Source of the DNA: Chitinophaga fulva
GTDB lineage: Bacteria; Bacteroidota; Bacteroidia; Chitinophagales; Chitinophagaceae
Length of the DNA: 64,000 bases
Reading direction: 5' to 3'
Assembly (NCBI RefSeq): GCF_012927205.1
Contig: NZ_JABBGC010000002.1
Location: 496,001-560,000 of the forward strand
Position numbers and translations under genes: made by a program. Of this stretch, positions 1-9,671 are shown piece by piece (position 1 is the first letter of the stretch; each line of letters opens with the position of its first letter). The notes beneath the pieces are model-generated. The model was not told the origin of the DNA, did not search any database, and was given only the letters and a program-made list of their open reading frames with translations.

Positions 1-2958
1 GACGGGGGAGGATTGAAACACTGGAACCGGGAAACCGGCGCCATTACTTCCTATAGCCATGATGTACATCAACCGCAAGGTATCAGCAGCAATTTTATTA
101 CCTCCATCATTCATGATGTTCACCATGACTTATGGATATCAACATGGTTTGGTGGGGTAAACCGCTACAGTACCACCACCGGAAAGTTTGAGCACTATAC
201 CTGTTTTAATCCATATACCCGTACAGCAGAAAATAATGTATGGATGGTGTATGAAGATCATCAACAACAACTATGGGCCAGCACCACCAACAACGGTACA
301 TTGTATCGTTTTGATCCCCGGGAAAACCGTTTTGGCCTTTTCGACAGCAGCCTGGTAAACATGCAGTGCCTGGCTGAGGACCGTGAAGGTCAGCTATGGG
401 GAGGTAATTATTCTGCTCTCATCAGGATAGATAAACATCACCTGAAACACCAGCGTTTTGATATTGGCTATACGGTCCGGTCTATTTACCACGACAAACA
501 GGGTAATTTTTGGGTAGGTACTGACGGAGGCGGCTTGTTGCGCTTTAACCGGCAAACCGGTGCCTATACCCGGTATACGATGACCGAAGGGCTGCCGAGC
601 AATTCCATACTCCGGATGCTGGAAGATAACAAGGGCAATATCTGGATCAGCACCTTTAACGGGCTCTCAAAATTTGACCCGGTAAAGAAAACGTTTCGCA
701 ACTTCTCCGCCTCCGACGGGCTCCAGAGTAATCAATTTAGCTTTAATGCCGCACTGGCATTGCGTTCAGGCGAGCTCGCCTTTGGCGGTATTAAAGGGTT
801 CAATATCTTTTACCCTGATAGTGTATATGCAGATACCGCCATGCTGCCGGTGTGGCTAACCAATATCAACATCAACAATACGCCGGTGACCGAATTGGAT
901 AATTTTGTATCCGGCAGAACACCGGAGAAAGAAGTGAAGGAAATCACCGTTCCCTATGACAAAGCCACCATTGCTTTCGATTTCGTGGCGCTGGAATATA
1001 CGCTGCCTGATAAAATCAGTTATGCCTACCGGCTACGGGGCTGGGACAACAATTGGAACTATGTCGGTCAAACCAGGACAGCCAACTACACCCACCTGCA
1101 GGAAGGACATTATACATTTGAGATAAAGGCCAGCAATGCCGATGGTTTCTGGGGCCCGGAAATACGCACCGTTTCCCTGATCGTATTGCCTCCCTGGTAC
1201 CGCACCTGGTGGGCCTACCTGCTGTATATCAGTACGGCCCTGGGCGCCATTTACCTGTATATCCGTTATAGGGCGCGGGAAGAGCGGCTGAAATACGAAA
1301 TCAAACTGGCCTACCTGGAAAAGGAGAAAGAAAAAGAACTGAATGAGAAGAAACTGTCGTTCTTCACCAATGTTTCCCATGAGTTCCGGACACCGCTCAC
1401 ACTCATTATTAACCCGCTGAAAGAACTGCTGCAGGATAAAAACGATCGGGACCTGGGCATCGTGTACCGCAATGCCCGGCGCCTGCTTAGCCTGGTAGAT
1501 CAGCTCCTGCTATTCCGCAAGGCGGACCAGGAAGGTGACCAGCTGAAGATTGCCCGGCTGGATATCGTGAACCTGTGTCACGAGGTGTATCTCTGCTTTT
1601 CCCAGCAGGCAAAAGTTAAAAATATTCAATATGTTTTCCAGGCTCAGCCACCGGAGATAGACATATATGGTGACAGTGAGAAGCTGGAAATCGCCATTTT
1701 TAACCTGCTCTCCAATGCCTTTAAGTTTACCCCCGATAACGGCACCATTATTTTTAAAGTAAGCGCCGATGCGGAGATGGTGACTATTGTCATCAAAGAC
1801 AGTGGCTGTGGTATTGAAGACAGTGTGGGCAACCGGATTTTTGAAAAGTTCCAGCGGGCACAGGACCGTAAAGAGTCGTTACAGACAGGTTTTGGAATTG
1901 GGCTTTATCTGGTAAAACACTTTGTAGATAAACATTACGGAATTATCAGCTACGAAAGTAAAGTAAATGAAGGCACTGCCTTCCGGCTTTGTCTGAAAAA
2001 AGGCAATGCTCATCTTGCGGGCACCCCATTGTTGGAGGGTGCCGGGTATACATCGGCCTTTTTAAAGGAGCTTAGTGCTGATGCCAGCCTGGAGGCTCAG
2101 GACACTACGGTGGACTTCCAGGAGGCCGATCCTCCTACTACTACTATTACGGAAAAGAAATCCATCCTCCTGATCGATGACCATGATGAAATCAGGCAAT
2201 ACCTCCAACAGTTGTTCAAAGATAAATTTGTGGTATACGAAGCTGATAACGGTGTCAGTGGCTTTTCTGCTGTACAGAAATACATGCCTGACCTGGTGAT
2301 CAGTGATATCCAGATGGAGGGGATGGACGGGGTAGAGTTATGTACCAGGATCAAACAAACAGACACAATCAGCCATATCCCCGTGATCCTGCTCACCGGG
2401 TCTTCCGCCTCCGATACCCGCCTCAAAGGATTGGAAGGCGGGGCGGATGATTATATCACCAAACCTTTCGACAACGACCTGTTGATGGCCAAGGTGAACA
2501 ACATCATCAAGAACAGGAACCTGCTGCAACAGTACTTTTTTGACCGGATTACACTCAAAAACAGCAACATCAGGGTGCCGGCCGAATACCAGGACTTCCT
2601 GAAGCGCTGTATAGAGATCATAGAATCCAACCTGGAAGATGAAACCTTTTCGATTAAAAAGTTCACCCTGGAAATCGGCATGAGCCACTCCAGTTTATAC
2701 AAGAAAGTAAAATCCATTTCCGGCCAAACGATCAATTCCTTTATCCGGTCGATCCGGCTCCGTAAAGCGGCTGTTTTATTGCTCAAGGAAAACTATACCA
2801 TTACCCAGGCCGCCACGCAGGTAGGCATTGGAGATATTAAATATTTCCGTGAACAGTTCGTCAAACTTTTCGGCATGAATCCTTCCAGCTACGTGAAAAA
2901 ATACCGGCATTCCTTTAACAGGGACTTCAACATCACGGAAAGCCAGGAAGAGGTATAA
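1..2958 (+). CDS. Hybrid two-component system regulator (HTCS), 5'-truncated by window edge
   Basis: One-protein sensor kinase and transcription factor of the type that controls polysaccharide utilisation loci. The frame is open from base 1 (D-G-G-G-L-K-H-W, a propeller repeat), so the N-terminus, with its signal peptide and first propeller, lies outside the window. In order there are two-component propeller repeats with W-I-S-T and W-V-G-T-D-G-G-G blades, a Y_Y_Y domain (about residues 310-390 of the visible part), one membrane segment (about 404-420), HisKA with the phospho-acceptor in SHEFRTP (His about 460), HATPase (GFGIGLYLVKHFV), a receiver (phospho-Asp about 769 in VISDIQMEGMDG) and a C-terminal AraC-type helix-turn-helix. 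The periplasmic propeller should bind an oligosaccharide. It lies just upstream of susC in the same direction and is very probably its activator. Confidence 0.93.
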   Translation, partial: DGGGLKHWNRETGAITSYSHDVHQPQGISSNFITSIIHDVHHDLWISTWFGGVNRYSTTTGKFEHYTCFNPYTRTAENNVWMVYEDHQQQLWASTTNNGTLYRFDPRENRFGLFDSSLVNMQCLAEDREGQLWGGNYSALIRIDKHHLKHQRFDIGYTVRSIYHDKQGNFWVGTDGGGLLRFNRQTGAYTRYTMTEGLPSNSILRMLEDNKGNIWISTFNGLSKFDPVKKTFRNFSASDGLQSNQFSFNAALALRSGELAFGGIKGFNIFYPDSVYADTAMLPVWLTNININNTPVTELDNFVSGRTPEKEVKEITVPYDKATIAFDFVALEYTLPDKISYAYRLRGWDNNWNYVGQTRTANYTHLQEGHYTFEIKASNADGFWGPEIRTVSLIVLPPWYRTWWAYLLYISTALGAIYLYIRYRAREERLKYEIKLAYLEKEKEKELNEKKLSFFTNVSHEFRTPLTLIINPLKELLQDKNDRDLGIVYRNARRLLSLVDQLLLFRKADQEGDQLKIARLDIVNLCHEVYLCFSQQAKVKNIQYVFQAQPPEIDIYGDSEKLEIAIFNLLSNAFKFTPDNGTIIFKVSADAEMVTIVIKDSGCGIEDSVGNRIFEKFQRAQDRKESLQTGFGIGLYLVKHFVDKHYGIISYESKVNEGTAFRLCLKKGNAHLAGTPLLEGAGYTSAFLKELSADASLEAQDTTVDFQEADPPTTTITEKKSILLIDDHDEIRQYLQQLFKDKFVVYEADNGVSGFSAVQKYMPDLVISDIQMEGMDGVELCTRIKQTDTISHIPVILLTGSSASDTRLKGLEGGADDYITKPFDNDLLMAKVNNIIKNRNLLQQYFFDRITLKNSNIRVPAEYQDFLKRCIEIIESNLEDETFSIKKFTLEIGMSHSSLYKKVKSISGQTINSFIRSIRLRKAAVLLLKENYTITQAATQVGIGDIKYFREQFVKLFGMNPSSYVKKYRHSFNRDFNITESQEEV

Positions 2959-2992
2959 TTCCCTTTCTCCCGCCACCATACTCGCTTTGTGC

Positions 2993-3061
2993 ACAGGGGG
3001 GGATTAAATACCCCCTGTGATATTTTACGATTTTACCCCCGTTTTTAAATGATTTACCCCC
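2993..3061 (+). promoter_or_regulatory. Candidate operator: C-tract repeats between HTCS and susC
   Basis: TACCCCC occurs three times, at 3009-3015, 3034-3040 and 3055-3061 (spacings 25 and 21 bp, about two helical turns). An inverted G-tract at 2993-3000 pairs with 3011-3018 (ACAGGGGG / CCCCCTGT). AraC-type HTCS regulators bind repeated sites upstream of susC genes, so these are the best candidate operator in the region. The inverted pair could alternatively form a weak terminator for the regulator gene. Confidence 0.45.
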
Positions 3062-3105
3062 TCTATGATCTGTGTACAGCATAGTACATTGCGGATGTCA
3101 TAGAG
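3061..3105 (+). promoter_or_regulatory. Inverted repeat in the susC leader region
   Basis: CTCTATGA (3061-3068) and TCATAGAG (3098-3105) are perfect 8-bp inverted arms around a 29-nt loop. They sit about 75 bp before the susC start. This could be a leader hairpin or part of the promoter; no good TAnnTTTG box is visible here (the closest is TACATTGC inside the loop). Confidence 0.3.
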
Positions 3106-3178
3106 ACTGGAAAGCGACAGTCCAATCAACCAGAATTAATTCGCCAGCATTCCGATTCAATCATTTAAATACAGCGTT

Positions 3179-6100
3179 ATGAAAAAACTTCCATCCGGAA
3201 CGGACCGTGAATTTTTTGTCCCTTTACGGAGCCAACCTATTCTTACCCATTTATTTTTTCTGTTGTTATTGTTACTCGCCGGCGGTGCCCAGGCACAGCA
3301 GACCGTTGTAACCGGTACGGTGTCCGCCGACAATAGCCCTGTTCCCGGGGTAACTATCCGGGTAAAGAACAAAACAGGGGGAGCGCTAACCGATGGCGAT
3401 GGGAAATTCAGCATCAGCGCTGCCATTGGAGATACCTTGTTATTTAATCATATGTCATATAACGAGCAACGGGTAGCGGTAAAAGGAGGGGCGCGCCTGC
3501 GGATCGTGCTCACAGCCCTGAGTAAAACGGTGAATGAGGTCGTGGTGGTAGGATATGGTACCCAGAAGAAAGCTACCCTCACCGGCTCTATTTCAGTGGT
3601 GAAGGGCGCTGACATCGTGCAAAGCCCGCAGCCCAACGTATCCAATGCGCTGACAGGCCGCTTCTCCGGCGTTATTGCCAACAACCGTTCCGGTGAGCCA
3701 GGCTCCGACGGCTCCACCGTCACCATCCGCGGGTTGGCCACCACCGGCAACAACGATGTGCTGATCGTGGTAGACGGGGTGCCCGGACAAATCGGGGGCC
3801 TCGAACGGCTCGACCCGAATGATATTGAAAGCATTTCTGTACTGAAAGACGCTTCCGCCGCCGTATATGGCAGCCGGGCCGCTAATGGCGTTATGCTGAT
3901 CACCACCAAAAGAGGTAAAACCGGGAAGCCGGTTATCAACTACAGCTTTAACCAGGGATTTTCGTCTCCAACCAGGTTGCCTAAAATGGCAGACGCATAT
4001 ACCTATGCCCAGATCATGAATGAAATCCGGTATTATAATAATACCGCCGGTGGGATGAACCAGTTTTATACCGAAGAGCAACTGCAGAAGTTCAGGGATG
4101 GTTCCGACCCGGTGAACTATCCGAATACCGACTGGCAAAAAGCGACCCTGAGAAAAAGCACCACCCAGAATCAGCACAGCCTTTCTGTGAATGGCGGAGG
4201 GGGAAACGTACGGTATTATGTTTCCCTGGGAATGCTCGGGCAAAATGGCTTATATAAAAATGGCGCCACCAAATACAACCAGTACAATTTCAGGTCAAAC
4301 ATTGACGCCGATGTTACCAAGCGCCTGAAAGTAAGCCTGTACTTGTCCGGTCGCCAGGAAGACCGCCAGTATCCTACCACATCTGCGGGAGATATCTTCC
4401 GGGGTATCTACAGGGCTTACCCAACGGTATTGGACAGATATCCCAATGGCCTGCCTACTACCGGCATTGAAAACAACAACCCGGTCATGCAGGTAACGGA
4501 CATCGGCGGTATTTCCCGCAACCCCGTCCAGGTGTTTAATGGTATCCTGAAAGGGTCCTATGCTATCCCGGGTGTGGAAGGTCTGTCACTCGACGGTTTC
4601 CTGTCGGCCGATAAAGCATGGAACTTCGCCAAGGCCTTCGCCACTCCTTATAAAGAATACACTTTCGATGCGGCATCCAACACTTATGTTCCTAAGATCG
4701 TAGGAGGCTCCAATGGCAAAGCGTCGCTGGTAGAGCAACAGCGGAATATGTCACTGCTGACCACCAACATAAAACTGAATTATGTCCGCCGTTTTGGTGC
4801 GCACGATTTCAATGCTTTGATTGGTTATGAGCAGAGCAAAAACATGGTAGATACACTGAGCGCCGGCCGTATCAACTTTCCGACGCCACTCACCCCGGAA
4901 CTGTCGCAGGGTGGCGCTGCCGCAACAGACAGGAGTAATTTTGGCAGCAGCTACAACTTCACCCGGAAAAGCTATTTCGGAAGAATTGCCTACAACTACC
5001 TGGAAAAATACCTGCTGGAAGTACAGGCCCGTGTGGATGGTTCCTCCACTTTCCCGAAAGGGAATCAATATGGATTCTTCCCTTCTGTTTCCGCAGGTTG
5101 GGTAGTATCCAAAGAATCCTGGTTTGAACCGGTGAAATTCATGAATAGCCTGAAGCTCCGTGGGTCCTATGGTACCCTGGGCAATGATAATGTGGGATTG
5201 TTCCAGTATTTCGACAACTACTCATTCTATAACCAGTATGTAGTCAATGGACAAATTCAGAGTGGGATAGACCTGGTAAAACTGGCCAATCCTCATATCA
5301 CCTGGGAGGTAGCAAAAAAGATGGACCTGGGACTGAATGCTACTTTCCTGGACCATTTCTCCCTGGAATTCATCTATTTCCAACAGCACCGTACCAAGAT
5401 ATTAACGCCGCGTACCTCGCTGGCGCAGACCTCCGGTATTGTAAATCCATTTGATAAAAACAATCCGCTGGTGCCGGCAGAAAATATCGGTAAGGTAAAC
5501 AGCCAGGGTATTGAAGCCACACTGGGATATGACAATACCGCCGGCGGTTTCCATTATAATGTTTCCGGTAACGTAACCTATGCCAAAAATAAAATCATCT
5601 TCAAAGACGAAGCAGTAGGTACTTTGCCGTACCAACGGGAAACAGGAGGGCCAATGAATACTTACCTGTTGTACAATGCTATCGGTATTTTCAGAACAGC
5701 AGACGACCTGGCCAAATATCCACATCTGCCCAACGCCAAACTGGGTGACCTGATTTACCAGGATTATAATGGTGATAAGCAGATCACCGCAGATGATATG
5801 GTGAGAACAAAGTATGGCAACATTCCCGAAATCACTTACGGCATCAACCTGGCTGCAGATTACAAAGGCTTTGACCTGTCAGTGCTGTTTGCCGGACAAG
5901 CACATGTAAGTCAATACGTACTTCCTGAATCCGGTACCATTGGCAACTTCTACAGCAGCTGGGCCGATAATCGCTGGAGCCCGTCCAACACTAATGGTTC
6001 CTATCCCCGTGTAGATGAACGTGCTTCCTCTTCTGTAAATGGGGGCCTTCGTCCTAATACTTTCTGGCTGAACAATGCCTCTTTTCTTCGTTTGAAAAAC

Positions 6101-6295
6101 ATCTCCCTGGGTTATACCATCCAGTCATCTGTTTTATCACGCGCCAGGATAGCAGGCCTTCGCGTATATGCCAATGCCTTTAACCTTTTCACCATCACCC
6201 AGGTAAAAGATTACGATCCGGAAGGTTTCAGCAGCACAGGACAGTTTTATCCGCAACAGCGTATCGTGAACGTGGGCGTAAATGTTAAGTTGTAA
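3179..6295 (+). CDS. SusC-like TonB-dependent outer membrane glycan transporter
   Basis: The barrel that imports oligosaccharides through the outer membrane together with the SusD lipoprotein. It has 1038 aa, usual for the family. A rather long signal peptide (hydrophobic run about residues 20-38, AQAQQ cleavage region) is followed by a carboxypeptidase-regulatory-like domain (about 42-110), the TonB-box/SusC signature VVVGYGTQKK (122-131), a plug with TIRGLATTGNNDVLIVVDG, and a TonB-dependent barrel ending in a C-terminal aromatic-hydrophobic strand. The ATG at 3179 gives the complete signal peptide. susD starts 16 bp downstream, so the two are cotranscribed. Expression is probably controlled by the hybrid regulator upstream. 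The substrate cannot be read from this protein alone. Confidence 0.96.
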   Translation: MKKLPSGTDREFFVPLRSQPILTHLFFLLLLLLAGGAQAQQTVVTGTVSADNSPVPGVTIRVKNKTGGALTDGDGKFSISAAIGDTLLFNHMSYNEQRVAVKGGARLRIVLTALSKTVNEVVVVGYGTQKKATLTGSISVVKGADIVQSPQPNVSNALTGRFSGVIANNRSGEPGSDGSTVTIRGLATTGNNDVLIVVDGVPGQIGGLERLDPNDIESISVLKDASAAVYGSRAANGVMLITTKRGKTGKPVINYSFNQGFSSPTRLPKMADAYTYAQIMNEIRYYNNTAGGMNQFYTEEQLQKFRDGSDPVNYPNTDWQKATLRKSTTQNQHSLSVNGGGGNVRYYVSLGMLGQNGLYKNGATKYNQYNFRSNIDADVTKRLKVSLYLSGRQEDRQYPTTSAGDIFRGIYRAYPTVLDRYPNGLPTTGIENNNPVMQVTDIGGISRNPVQVFNGILKGSYAIPGVEGLSLDGFLSADKAWNFAKAFATPYKEYTFDAASNTYVPKIVGGSNGKASLVEQQRNMSLLTTNIKLNYVRRFGAHDFNALIGYEQSKNMVDTLSAGRINFPTPLTPELSQGGAAATDRSNFGSSYNFTRKSYFGRIAYNYLEKYLLEVQARVDGSSTFPKGNQYGFFPSVSAGWVVSKESWFEPVKFMNSLKLRGSYGTLGNDNVGLFQYFDNYSFYNQYVVNGQIQSGIDLVKLANPHITWEVAKKMDLGLNATFLDHFSLEFIYFQQHRTKILTPRTSLAQTSGIVNPFDKNNPLVPAENIGKVNSQGIEATLGYDNTAGGFHYNVSGNVTYAKNKIIFKDEAVGTLPYQRETGGPMNTYLLYNAIGIFRTADDLAKYPHLPNAKLGDLIYQDYNGDKQITADDMVRTKYGNIPEITYGINLAADYKGFDLSVLFAGQAHVSQYVLPESGTIGNFYSSWADNRWSPSNTNGSYPRVDERASSSVNGGLRPNTFWLNNASFLRLKNISLGYTIQSSVLSRARIAGLRVYANAFNLFTITQVKDYDPEGFSSTGQFYPQQRIVNVGVNVKL

Positions 6296-6311
6296 ACACA
6301 AAAATCAAATC

Positions 6312-7985
6312 ATGAAAACTACAAATATATTATCCGGTCTGGCTTTGGTGGCGGCAGGTTTCCTTTTCTCCTGTCAGAAAGATTTTCTGAATGTGACCCC
6401 TACCGATAAAATACTGGGAAATGCCGTAATAGGTGATTCTTCTCTATTTGAAAACTATGTCATTAATCGCTACCTGAGCATCCGGTTACAGGATAAGGAA
6501 GGAGAGGGCAGCAACCCCGGATTTGGAAGGGGGTTTGAATACGGCCTGTGGAGCTCCATCACAGACGAATCTATTTACAATAATGATGATAATACCTGGG
6601 TGGTCCAGCAGGGGCAACTGGCGCCGGAAAACATGGGCATCACCGGTACTATCTGGGGGAGAAGTTACCGCGGTATCCGGGAATGCAACTACGGGCTCAA
6701 CAACATTGACAGCGTGGTAATGAGTACTGCGCACCGCAAGCGGTTGAGGGCAGAGCTGCGTTTTATCCGCGCCTATCGTTATCATGACCTGGTCCGCAAC
6801 TACGGCGGTGTGATCATGATGGGAGATAAGGAATACAGTTTACAGGATAATCTCAGCGACCCCGCATTATTCAACAGGGCTACGTTGCAGCAGTCGATGG
6901 ACTATGTTATTTCCGAGCTGACGGCAGCAGCAGCTGACCTTCCCGTTGATAACAACAGCACCGACTGGCTTCCCGGCAGGGCTACACAGGGCGCTGCGCT
7001 GGCACTGAAAGCCCGCCTGTTGCTGTACGCAGCGAGCCCGCTCTATAATGTAGGTACCTGGCAGGCGGCAGCTGATGCAGCCAAAGCAGTCATGTCGCTT
7101 TCCAAATACAGCATCGCGCCGGATTATACACAGTTGTTCCTGAACAGTAATAACAACGAAATCATTTTTGCGCGGCAGTTTGCTATCGGCGCCCGTCACG
7201 TATGCCTTGAGATCTCCAATGGCCCCAATGGCTATGGCGGATGGGCCGGTAATACGCCTTTACAGAATATGGTGGACGCCTATGAAATGAATAACGGTAA
7301 GCCTATCACTGACCCGGCTTCAGGATATGATCCTCAAAATCCGTACGTGAACCGGGATGCCCGTTTTTATGCTACCGTTCTTTATAACGGCGCTACCTAC
7401 AGGGGATCAACCATACAAACTTTTACCCCAGGGGGTAAAGACAGTAAGGACGGGCCTTCCAACTGGAATGCATCTAAAACCGGCTATTACCTGCGCAAAT
7501 TTATGGATGATAAAAACCCTATCGATAATCCGTGGGATGTGGCCGGTTTGCAACCCTGGATTTACATCCGTTACGCGGAAGTACTGTTGAATTATGCGGA
7601 AGCGCAAAATGAAGCCGTCGGTCCGGATGCCAGCGTATACAACGCTATCAACCAGATCAGGCAGCGCGCCAGCGTGCTGCAACCAGCGTTGACACCCGGA
7701 TTGTCAAAAGATCAGATGCGCGATGCTATCAGGAGAGAAAGGCAGGTGGAACTGGCTTATGAAGAACACCGTTTCTATGATGTGCGCAGGTGGAAGATTG
7801 CCACCGTTACCGAAAATGTACCAGCTTACGGTATGACTATTACACGGAACGGCAGCAGTTATACTTATACCCGTAAAGTGGCATTGGACAATCGTTTGTT
7901 TATAGAAGCCAATTACTGGTTGCCTGTTCCAAGAGCAGACATCCTGGCATCTAATGCTACCCTGAAACAGAACCCTGGTTATTAA
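6312..7985 (+). CDS. SusD/RagB family glycan-binding outer membrane lipoprotein
   Basis: Surface lipoprotein that caps the SusC barrel and delivers oligosaccharides. I place the start at the ATG at 6312 and not at an upstream in-frame ATG (6282) inside susC, because 6312 gives a clean lipoprotein signal (MKTTNILSGL... with Cys21 in LFSCQKDFL). The protein has 557 aa. The N-terminal half carries the TPR-like SusD fold with the LRAELRFIRAYRYHDLVRNYGG block, and the C-terminal SusD/RagB part includes IRYAEVLLNYAEAQNE and RRERQVELAYEEHRFYDVRRW, both typical of the family. It is followed by a strong stem-loop before the GH30 gene. Confidence 0.96.
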   Translation: MKTTNILSGLALVAAGFLFSCQKDFLNVTPTDKILGNAVIGDSSLFENYVINRYLSIRLQDKEGEGSNPGFGRGFEYGLWSSITDESIYNNDDNTWVVQQGQLAPENMGITGTIWGRSYRGIRECNYGLNNIDSVVMSTAHRKRLRAELRFIRAYRYHDLVRNYGGVIMMGDKEYSLQDNLSDPALFNRATLQQSMDYVISELTAAAADLPVDNNSTDWLPGRATQGAALALKARLLLYAASPLYNVGTWQAAADAAKAVMSLSKYSIAPDYTQLFLNSNNNEIIFARQFAIGARHVCLEISNGPNGYGGWAGNTPLQNMVDAYEMNNGKPITDPASGYDPQNPYVNRDARFYATVLYNGATYRGSTIQTFTPGGKDSKDGPSNWNASKTGYYLRKFMDDKNPIDNPWDVAGLQPWIYIRYAEVLLNYAEAQNEAVGPDASVYNAINQIRQRASVLQPALTPGLSKDQMRDAIRRERQVELAYEEHRFYDVRRWKIATVTENVPAYGMTITRNGSSYTYTRKVALDNRLFIEANYWLPVPRADILASNATLKQNPGY

Positions 7986-8003
7986 CCAGTAGGGGCAGGA
8001 TAC

Positions 8004-8070
8004 CTGTAAGGTAGTAAGATAGCTGCACCGGATTTAGAAAAAAATCAGCAACTATTTTACTACTTTACAG
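8004..8070 (+). promoter_or_regulatory. Long stem-loop between susD and the GH30 gene
   Basis: The arms 8004-8022 and 8052-8070 are complementary over 19 bp with only two G-U wobbles, around a 29-nt loop. No T-tract follows, so it is not a plain intrinsic terminator. It probably lowers read-through or stabilises the upstream susCD mRNA, giving more transporter than enzyme. Confidence 0.55.
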
Positions 8071-8143
8071 CCTTGCAACTGTGCTTCTTATCTCATTACG
8101 GGAAGTCTTGCATACCATGCGGCTTTGCGTGCAACCGCTTACT

Positions 8144-9661
8144 ATGAACATGAAAAAGATAATGGGTGCCCTGCTGGGCTGTATGGTCCTGCAACAAGGC
8201 ATGTCTCAGGATAATCCGGTGATAAGCGTGAACATCGACCTTTCCAGGAAGGCACAAACTATTCACAACTTTGCGGCATCTGATGCGTGGTCTTGCCAGT
8301 TTACCGGTACCTGGCCGGATAGTAAAAGAAACCAGCTGGCTGATTGGTTGTTTAGCAGCGACACCACTGCCAATGGGCAACCCAAAGGCATCGGCTTGTC
8401 GATGTGGCGATTTAACATTGGGGCCGGTAGTACCGAACAGGGCGATGATAGCGGCATCCGTGACGAATGGCGCCGTGCTGCCTGTTTTCTGGGCGCCGAT
8501 CATCAGTACCACTGGCAGCAGCCCGTGGGCCAGATCTGGTTTTTAAATGCTGCTAAAGCCAGGGGCGTCCGGCAGTTCCTGGGTTTCGTGAATAGTCCGC
8601 CGGTAGCCTTTACCCGTAATGGTAAAGCATTCGCCAGCCATGGGGAATGTAATTTATCTCCTGAACAATATCCCGCAGTAGCCAACTTCCTGAAAGATGT
8701 AGTACTGGGCATTAAGCAGGTGACCGGTATTACTCTTGATTTTGTAAGCCCCGTCAATGAACCTCAGTGGGATTGGAGCGATGGAGGCCAGGAGGGGTGC
8801 CCCTATAACAATGAACAAATTTATGGCCTTGTAAAGGCAGTAGGTCAAACTTTTCACCAGCACCAGCTTTCTACCCAAATTTTAATTACAGAAGCCGGCA
8901 AGCTCAACTACCTCTACGCCGGTGAAGATAAACCGGCCAAAGGCACACAGGTAGCGGCTTTTTTTGATCCGCAGCGTTCTACTTACCTGGGCAATTGCCC
9001 CAATATATATCGGGCAGTCGCGGGGCACAGTTATTTTACCACCTCACCCCGGGATACGGCAGTGGCTATCCGCCAAAGACTGCACACAGCGTTGAAAGGT
9101 ATTCCTTTCTGGCAATCAGAATATTGTATACTGGGCGATAATGCAGGAGAAATGAATGGAAGTAAAGTGGACCTGGGCATGGACGCTGCGTTGTACCTGG
9201 CGAGGGTTATTCATACGGACCTCACTGTTGCTAATGCGTCGGCCTGGCAGTGGTGGCTGGCCATATCGCCATACGATTACAAAGACGGATTGATTTATAT
9301 CGACAAAAATAAAGTGGATGGGCAAATACACGATACTAAAATGTTATGGGTATTGGGTAATTATAGCCGCTTTGTACGGCCTGCCGCGCAAAGGGTGACG
9401 GCTCAGCTGACAGGCGCCCGTGCTATAAAAGACATATATCTGTCGGCCTACAAAAATACAGACAACACCCTCGCCATGGTGGTTGTCAACAGCAGCGCTT
9501 CGGCTGCTAATATCGAAATACATGGTAAAGGCATTCCCGGTGGAAGTATGCGCAGTTATACCACGAATAACGAAGGAAACTTACAGCCGGGTAACGTAAA
9601 CGGGCGTACGATGGTGGTCCCGGCGCGTTCAGTAGTCACAATAACCCAACAATTAAAATAA
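8144..9661 (+). CDS. Glycoside hydrolase family 30 (endo-beta-1,6-galactanase-like)
   Basis: Secreted retaining glycosidase with a (beta/alpha)8 barrel plus a C-terminal beta domain, 505 aa from the ATG at 8144. The longer frame opens with GTG at 8081, but MNMKKIMGALLGCMVLQQGMSQ from 8144 is a proper signal peptide. Family signatures are IHNFAASDAW near the N-terminus, the acid/base Glu206 in VNEPQWDW and the nucleophile Glu326 in PFWQSEYCILG. The C-terminal part (from about residue 420) looks like the beta-sandwich of GH30. The similarity is closest to bacterial O-glycosyl hydrolases of the endo-beta-1,6-galactanase type, but subfamily and substrate are inferred. The GH35 gene starts 10 bp downstream, so they share an mRNA. 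Confidence 0.82.
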   Translation: MNMKKIMGALLGCMVLQQGMSQDNPVISVNIDLSRKAQTIHNFAASDAWSCQFTGTWPDSKRNQLADWLFSSDTTANGQPKGIGLSMWRFNIGAGSTEQGDDSGIRDEWRRAACFLGADHQYHWQQPVGQIWFLNAAKARGVRQFLGFVNSPPVAFTRNGKAFASHGECNLSPEQYPAVANFLKDVVLGIKQVTGITLDFVSPVNEPQWDWSDGGQEGCPYNNEQIYGLVKAVGQTFHQHQLSTQILITEAGKLNYLYAGEDKPAKGTQVAAFFDPQRSTYLGNCPNIYRAVAGHSYFTTSPRDTAVAIRQRLHTALKGIPFWQSEYCILGDNAGEMNGSKVDLGMDAALYLARVIHTDLTVANASAWQWWLAISPYDYKDGLIYIDKNKVDGQIHDTKMLWVLGNYSRFVRPAAQRVTAQLTGARAIKDIYLSAYKNTDNTLAMVVVNSSASAANIEIHGKGIPGGSMRSYTTNNEGNLQPGNVNGRTMVVPARSVVTITQQLK

Positions 9662-9671
9662 ACAGTAAGCA

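Noticed and set aside
6282..6311. Earlier ATG for susD
   Set aside because: It lies inside susC and would put ten extra residues before a perfect lipoprotein signal.
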